Source: an uncultured Verrucomicrobia subdivision 3 bacterium
GTDB lineage: Bacteria; Verrucomicrobiota; Verrucomicrobiia; Limisphaerales; UBA11358
DNA length: 64,000 nt
Reading direction: 5' to 3'
Assembly (NCBI GenBank): GCA_903875465.1
Contig: CAIQWB010000105.1
Coordinates: 20,963-84,962, forward strand
In this document: one piece after another, positions 61,497 through 64,000 of the stretch
How positions within the stretch are numbered: position 1 is the stretch's first letter
How the letters are laid out: every line of letters starts with the position of its first letter
Notes under the pieces: generated by a model
Seen by the model: the letters and a program-made list of their open reading frames with translations, nothing else
What the model was told of the DNA's origin: nothing
Databases searched by the model: none
Program-made: the position numbers and the translations under genes

Positions 61497-62960
61497 TTAA
61501 GTTCCACTAATCGGTGCCTCCACCCGGGCATTAACCCCCATTTCCAATTTCAACGCTGCCAGAAACCCGGCCGCCTTCGCCAGGGTTTCCTCATATTCCG
61601 CCGCCGGAATGGAATCCGCCACAATCCCCGCGCCCGCATGAAAATGCGCCCGGCCATCGCGGCAGACTGCCGTCCGTATACTAATACTTAACTGGCTTTC
61701 ACGATTGAACCCCAGGTAGCCATGGCAGCCGGTGTAGGGACCGCGGGCGACGGGTTCCAATTCATCAATGATTTCCATCGCGCGGAATTTCGGCGCCCCG
61801 GTGATGCTGCCGCCCGGGAAACTGGCGGCCAGTGCCGCAAAGTGGGTGACGTCCCGGCGCAGCCGGCCTTCCACCGTCGACACCAGGTGCTGCACCTGGG
61901 CAAACCGTTCGAGCCGGGCCAGGTCGGGCACCTGCACCGAGCCAAATTCACAGACTTTCCCAAGGTCGTTGCGCAGCAGGTCGGTGATCATCACCAACTC
62001 GGCGAGTTCCTTGGCGCTGGTCTGGAGTTCGTAGGCCAGTTGGGCATCCCGCGTCGGATCCGGGTCGCGCGGACGGGTGCCCTTGATGGGGCGGGTGAGA
62101 ATATGCGAACCGCTCAGGCGCAAAAAGAGTTCGGGGGAAGACGAGGCAATTTGAAAATCGCCACCATCAATATACGCGGCGAAGGGCGCCGGGGAGACTC
62201 CCGCCAGGCGCTGGAATAATTCCCAGCCGGAAAACGGGCAGGGTGCCGACAAACGTTGAGAGAGGTTCACCTGGTAGATGTCGCCCGCGTGAATGTACTG
62301 CCGCGCCCGCTCCACTGCGGCGATGAATTCGGACCGCGTGAGATTGGAGACGACGTTGTCCGCCCCTGCCGGCCGGTTTTGCCGCGCCGCCCGGAGTGGC
62401 ACCGCGGGCTCGGTTTGCAAGGCCGTTTGCCAGAATTCCAGGCCCGCCCGCGCGCGGGCCTTGCTCCGTGAACCGTCCGGGCACACGCCGGTGGCCACCA
62501 CGCTCACGCGGCCCAGATAATGGTCGAAGACCACCAGGCTGTCGTGGAAACCCACCTGGCAGTCCGGCAGTTCCAAGTCGTTCACCGTGCGCCACGGCAG
62601 CTTGGGTTCGTTGAAATGCTTGAGATCGTAACCCCAATAGCCGAAGCACCCGCCGAGGGGAAAGGGCAGGTCGATTTCATCCAGGATTTCGCAACGGGCC
62701 ATCAGCGCATCCAGGATTTTCCATGGGTTGCCAAACTGGACCTGCAGTGTGGCGCTCGGCGGCATGCCAGCGAAAATCTCGCAGCGGGGACCAAGCGAGC
62801 GGAACACCAGGAAAGGATTCGTGGTCACCAGGGAATAGCGGGCGGCCGGCGAGTCGAAGGCCGAGGTGCGCAATAGCACCACCCCCGGGCCGGCCCCCAG
62901 TTGGTCGACCAACGACTCTGGTGTGTGTGCGGTGGTAATTTCCTGGATCAGCGGGCGCAT
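61497..62960 (-). CDS. pabB: Aminodeoxychorismate synthase component I
   Basis: 487 residues from ATG 62960, 4 bp after the LOG gene stop; a longer frame begins inside that gene. Converts chorismate and ammonia to 4-amino-4-deoxychorismate for folate. The N-terminal domain has 'YSLVTTNPFLVFRSLG'. The chorismate-binding domain has 'YIHAGDIYQVNLSQRLSAP', 'PELFLRLSGSHILTRPIKGTRPR' with the PIKGT lysine that separates PabB from TrpE (PIAGT), 'ELVMITDLLRNDLGKV', 'PGGSITGAPKFRAMEIIDELEP' and 'FHAGAGIVADSIPAAEYEET'. The partner amidotransferase (PabA) and lyase (PabC) are not in view. Confidence 0.94.
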   Translation of the reverse strand: MRPLIQEITTAHTPESLVDQLGAGPGVVLLRTSAFDSPAARYSLVTTNPFLVFRSLGPRCEIFAGMPPSATLQVQFGNPWKILDALMARCEILDEIDLPFPLGGCFGYWGYDLKHFNEPKLPWRTVNDLELPDCQVGFHDSLVVFDHYLGRVSVVATGVCPDGSRSKARARAGLEFWQTALQTEPAVPLRAARQNRPAGADNVVSNLTRSEFIAAVERARQYIHAGDIYQVNLSQRLSAPCPFSGWELFQRLAGVSPAPFAAYIDGGDFQIASSSPELFLRLSGSHILTRPIKGTRPRDPDPTRDAQLAYELQTSAKELAELVMITDLLRNDLGKVCEFGSVQVPDLARLERFAQVQHLVSTVEGRLRRDVTHFAALAASFPGGSITGAPKFRAMEIIDELEPVARGPYTGCHGYLGFNRESQLSISIRTAVCRDGRAHFHAGAGIVADSIPAAEYEETLAKAAGFLAALKLEMGVNARVEAPISGT

Positions 62961-62964
62961 GGCT

Positions 62965-63642
62965 TTAGCAAAAAGCTTTCGCCGGGATTTCCGGCGGACT
63001 GACCCGGCGCTGATAGGCGAGGATGCACTCCACCACTTCCCCGGGAGTTTCGGCAAAGGTGACCAGCTCCAGATCGCCGGGGCTGATCAGCGCGGTTTTT
63101 TCCAAATGGCTTTTCATCCAGGTGAACAGGCCCTGCCAATGGTCCCGGCCATAGAGTATCAAGGGCATGTTTGAAATGCGCTGGGTTTGCACCAGCGTCA
63201 GCACTTCGAAAAACTCGTCCAGTGTGCCAAAGCCGCCGGGCATGAAGACGAAGGCGAAGCTGTATTTCACAAAACAGACTTTGCGGGAAAAGAAGTAATG
63301 AAAATGCACCGGAACATTCGCATACCGGTTGCTCGCCTGTTCGTGCGGCAGTTCAATGTTGAGCCCCACCGATTTGCCACCGCCTTGCGCCGCTCCCTGG
63401 TTGGCCGCCGCCATGATGCCCGGGCCACCGCCCGTGACGACCGCGATGTTGTGTTTGGCCAGTCCCCTGGCAATGTCGTGGGCCGCGTGGTAATGCGGGC
63501 TGTCCACCGGGGTGCGCGCGGAGCCGAAAATGGTCACGGCTGGACCAACCTGGGACATGGTCTGGAAGGAGTCCACAAACTCCGCCATGATGCGAAAGAT
63601 CCGCCAGGGATCCTCGCGCGTCAATCGGTTCGCATCATTCAT
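62965..63642 (-). CDS. LOG-family nucleotide phosphoribohydrolase
   Basis: 225 residues from ATG 63642. TIGR00730/LOG proteins have a Rossmann-like fold and hydrolyse nucleoside 5'-monophosphates (AMP or cytokinin riboside monophosphates) to base and ribose-5-phosphate. Seen: 'VTIFGSARTPVDSPHYHAAHDI', 'AVVTGGGPGIMAAANQGA', and the active-site motif 'FMPGGFGTLDEFFEVLTLVQ'. The bacterial form is often annotated 'Rossmann fold protein' or 'lysine decarboxylase-like', the latter wrongly. An upstream in-frame extension (to 63747) is not needed. First gene of the LOG-pabB-small ORF group. Confidence 0.93.
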   Translation of the reverse strand: MNDANRLTREDPWRIFRIMAEFVDSFQTMSQVGPAVTIFGSARTPVDSPHYHAAHDIARGLAKHNIAVVTGGGPGIMAAANQGAAQGGGKSVGLNIELPHEQASNRYANVPVHFHYFFSRKVCFVKYSFAFVFMPGGFGTLDEFFEVLTLVQTQRISNMPLILYGRDHWQGLFTWMKSHLEKTALISPGDLELVTFAETPGEVVECILAYQRRVSPPEIPAKAFC

Positions 63643-63857
63643 GCAGGGAACATAGTCCGGGATGGCAAGGGTGACAAGCGTGGAGGGTGGCCCCCAAGGA
63701 CCGAACCCGGGGAAGTTTCTCAGCCCCAGCGAAACCTCAAAAATCAAACTTCTCCGGGCCCTCGACCCGTTCGGCGGGGCAAAGGGTGGATGGGGTCGGG
63801 ATACCGGCGGACCATGAGTTGTGGTGAAGGTGTTTCTCCCTCGGAATGGCGGTTTTA

Positions 63858-63920
63858 AACCCGAACTCCGAAATTAAAATGGCTGGGAGGTTCCTCGCTG
63901 TTTTCGGTGGAGTTCGGGTT
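63858..63920. repeat. Collapsed copy of repeat A
   Basis: The left terminal repeat is exact (63858-63879), followed by TGGCTGGGA as in the full copies, then a switch into repeat B-like sequence, and 'GGAGTTCGGGTT' (63909-63920) as a shortened right end. About 63 bp in total. Confidence 0.7.
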
Positions 63921-64000
63921 GGCTTGGGCCGTTGGCTGCTGGATTGGCGAATCCCAACGGGATTCCGTCCGCTAGCCCAGGGTTGTCCCGGCAGCGGGAC
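63889..64000 (-). repeat. Partial repeat B, running off the window
   Basis: 63889-63990 matches the reverse complement of 61009-61110 at roughly nine positions in ten, including GGTTCCTCGC, GGTTGGCTTGGGCCG, CCCAACGGGATTCCGTCCGC and CCAGGGTTGT. It continues to the window end, so its full length is unknown. The remaining stretch 63643-63857 shows nothing I can name. Confidence 0.75.

Overview
The window looks like a chromosomal segment of a Verrucomicrobiota bacterium, probably near the Pedosphaera/Limisphaerales lineage. Supporting signs are very large secreted proteins built from Ig-like, LamG and 'FYRL'-ending C-terminal modules, prepilins with an H-X9-DG tail, a pseudopilin cassette resembling the Verru_Chthon proteins, few recognisable Shine-Dalgarno sites and a moderately high GC content. 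The assignment rests on family knowledge, not on a marker gene. I saw no rRNA, tRNA, CRISPR array or intact transposase.

Region 1 (1-11.0 kb) holds secreted proteins: a 5'-truncated Ig/HYR protein, an H-X9-DG prepilin, a LamG/Ig protein with a clear terminator, and on the minus strand a GH95 alpha-L-fucosidase. Region 2 (11.2-40.0 kb) is the core of the window. It encodes a type IV pilus/type II secretion-like machine (GspE-PilT-GspE-GspF) ending in a terminator, then a BrnT/CopG-type toxin-antitoxin pair with its own strong promoter. The antitoxin overlaps by 4 bp the first of six pseudopilin genes (G-, G-, H-, I-, J- and K-like). These run almost without gaps into a 13.3-kb gene for a 4,423-residue multidomain protein that joins a subtilisin-type protease, P-domains, a LamG domain containing a C-type lectin, a pectate-lyase-like beta-helix and Fn3-like repeats. 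The layout suggests a pseudopilus-based export system together with its own large extracellular enzyme, possibly transcribed from an autoregulated toxin-antitoxin promoter.

Region 3 (40-53.9 kb) is mostly housekeeping: an inositol-monophosphatase-family enzyme, a CPA2 antiporter with an RCK domain, a class V aminotransferase with a CRP-like palindrome just upstream, a BspA-type leucine-rich-repeat protein, an MnmC-like methyltransferase, a decayed HicBA module, haem genes (HemX/CcsA-like, HemA lacking most of its dimerisation domain, HemC), gamma-glutamyltransferase and an unrecognised membrane protein. Region 4 (54.1-63.6 kb) has a type II (GlnII-like) glutamine synthetase, a CPA1 Na+/H+ antiporter, a split proton-translocating transhydrogenase operon (PntAA-PntAB-PntB) with a cyclic-nucleotide-binding-domain protein, and on the minus strand LOG - pabB - small ORF.

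Two intergenic repeat families are scattered through 40-64 kb. Family A is a MITE-like element of about 165 bp with 22-bp terminal inverted repeats and a nested inner inverted repeat (two full copies, one solo end, one collapsed copy). Family B is about 290 bp with imperfect 22-bp terminal inverted repeats and several 'CCCAACGGG' motifs. The two families lie next to each other at both places where B occurs.
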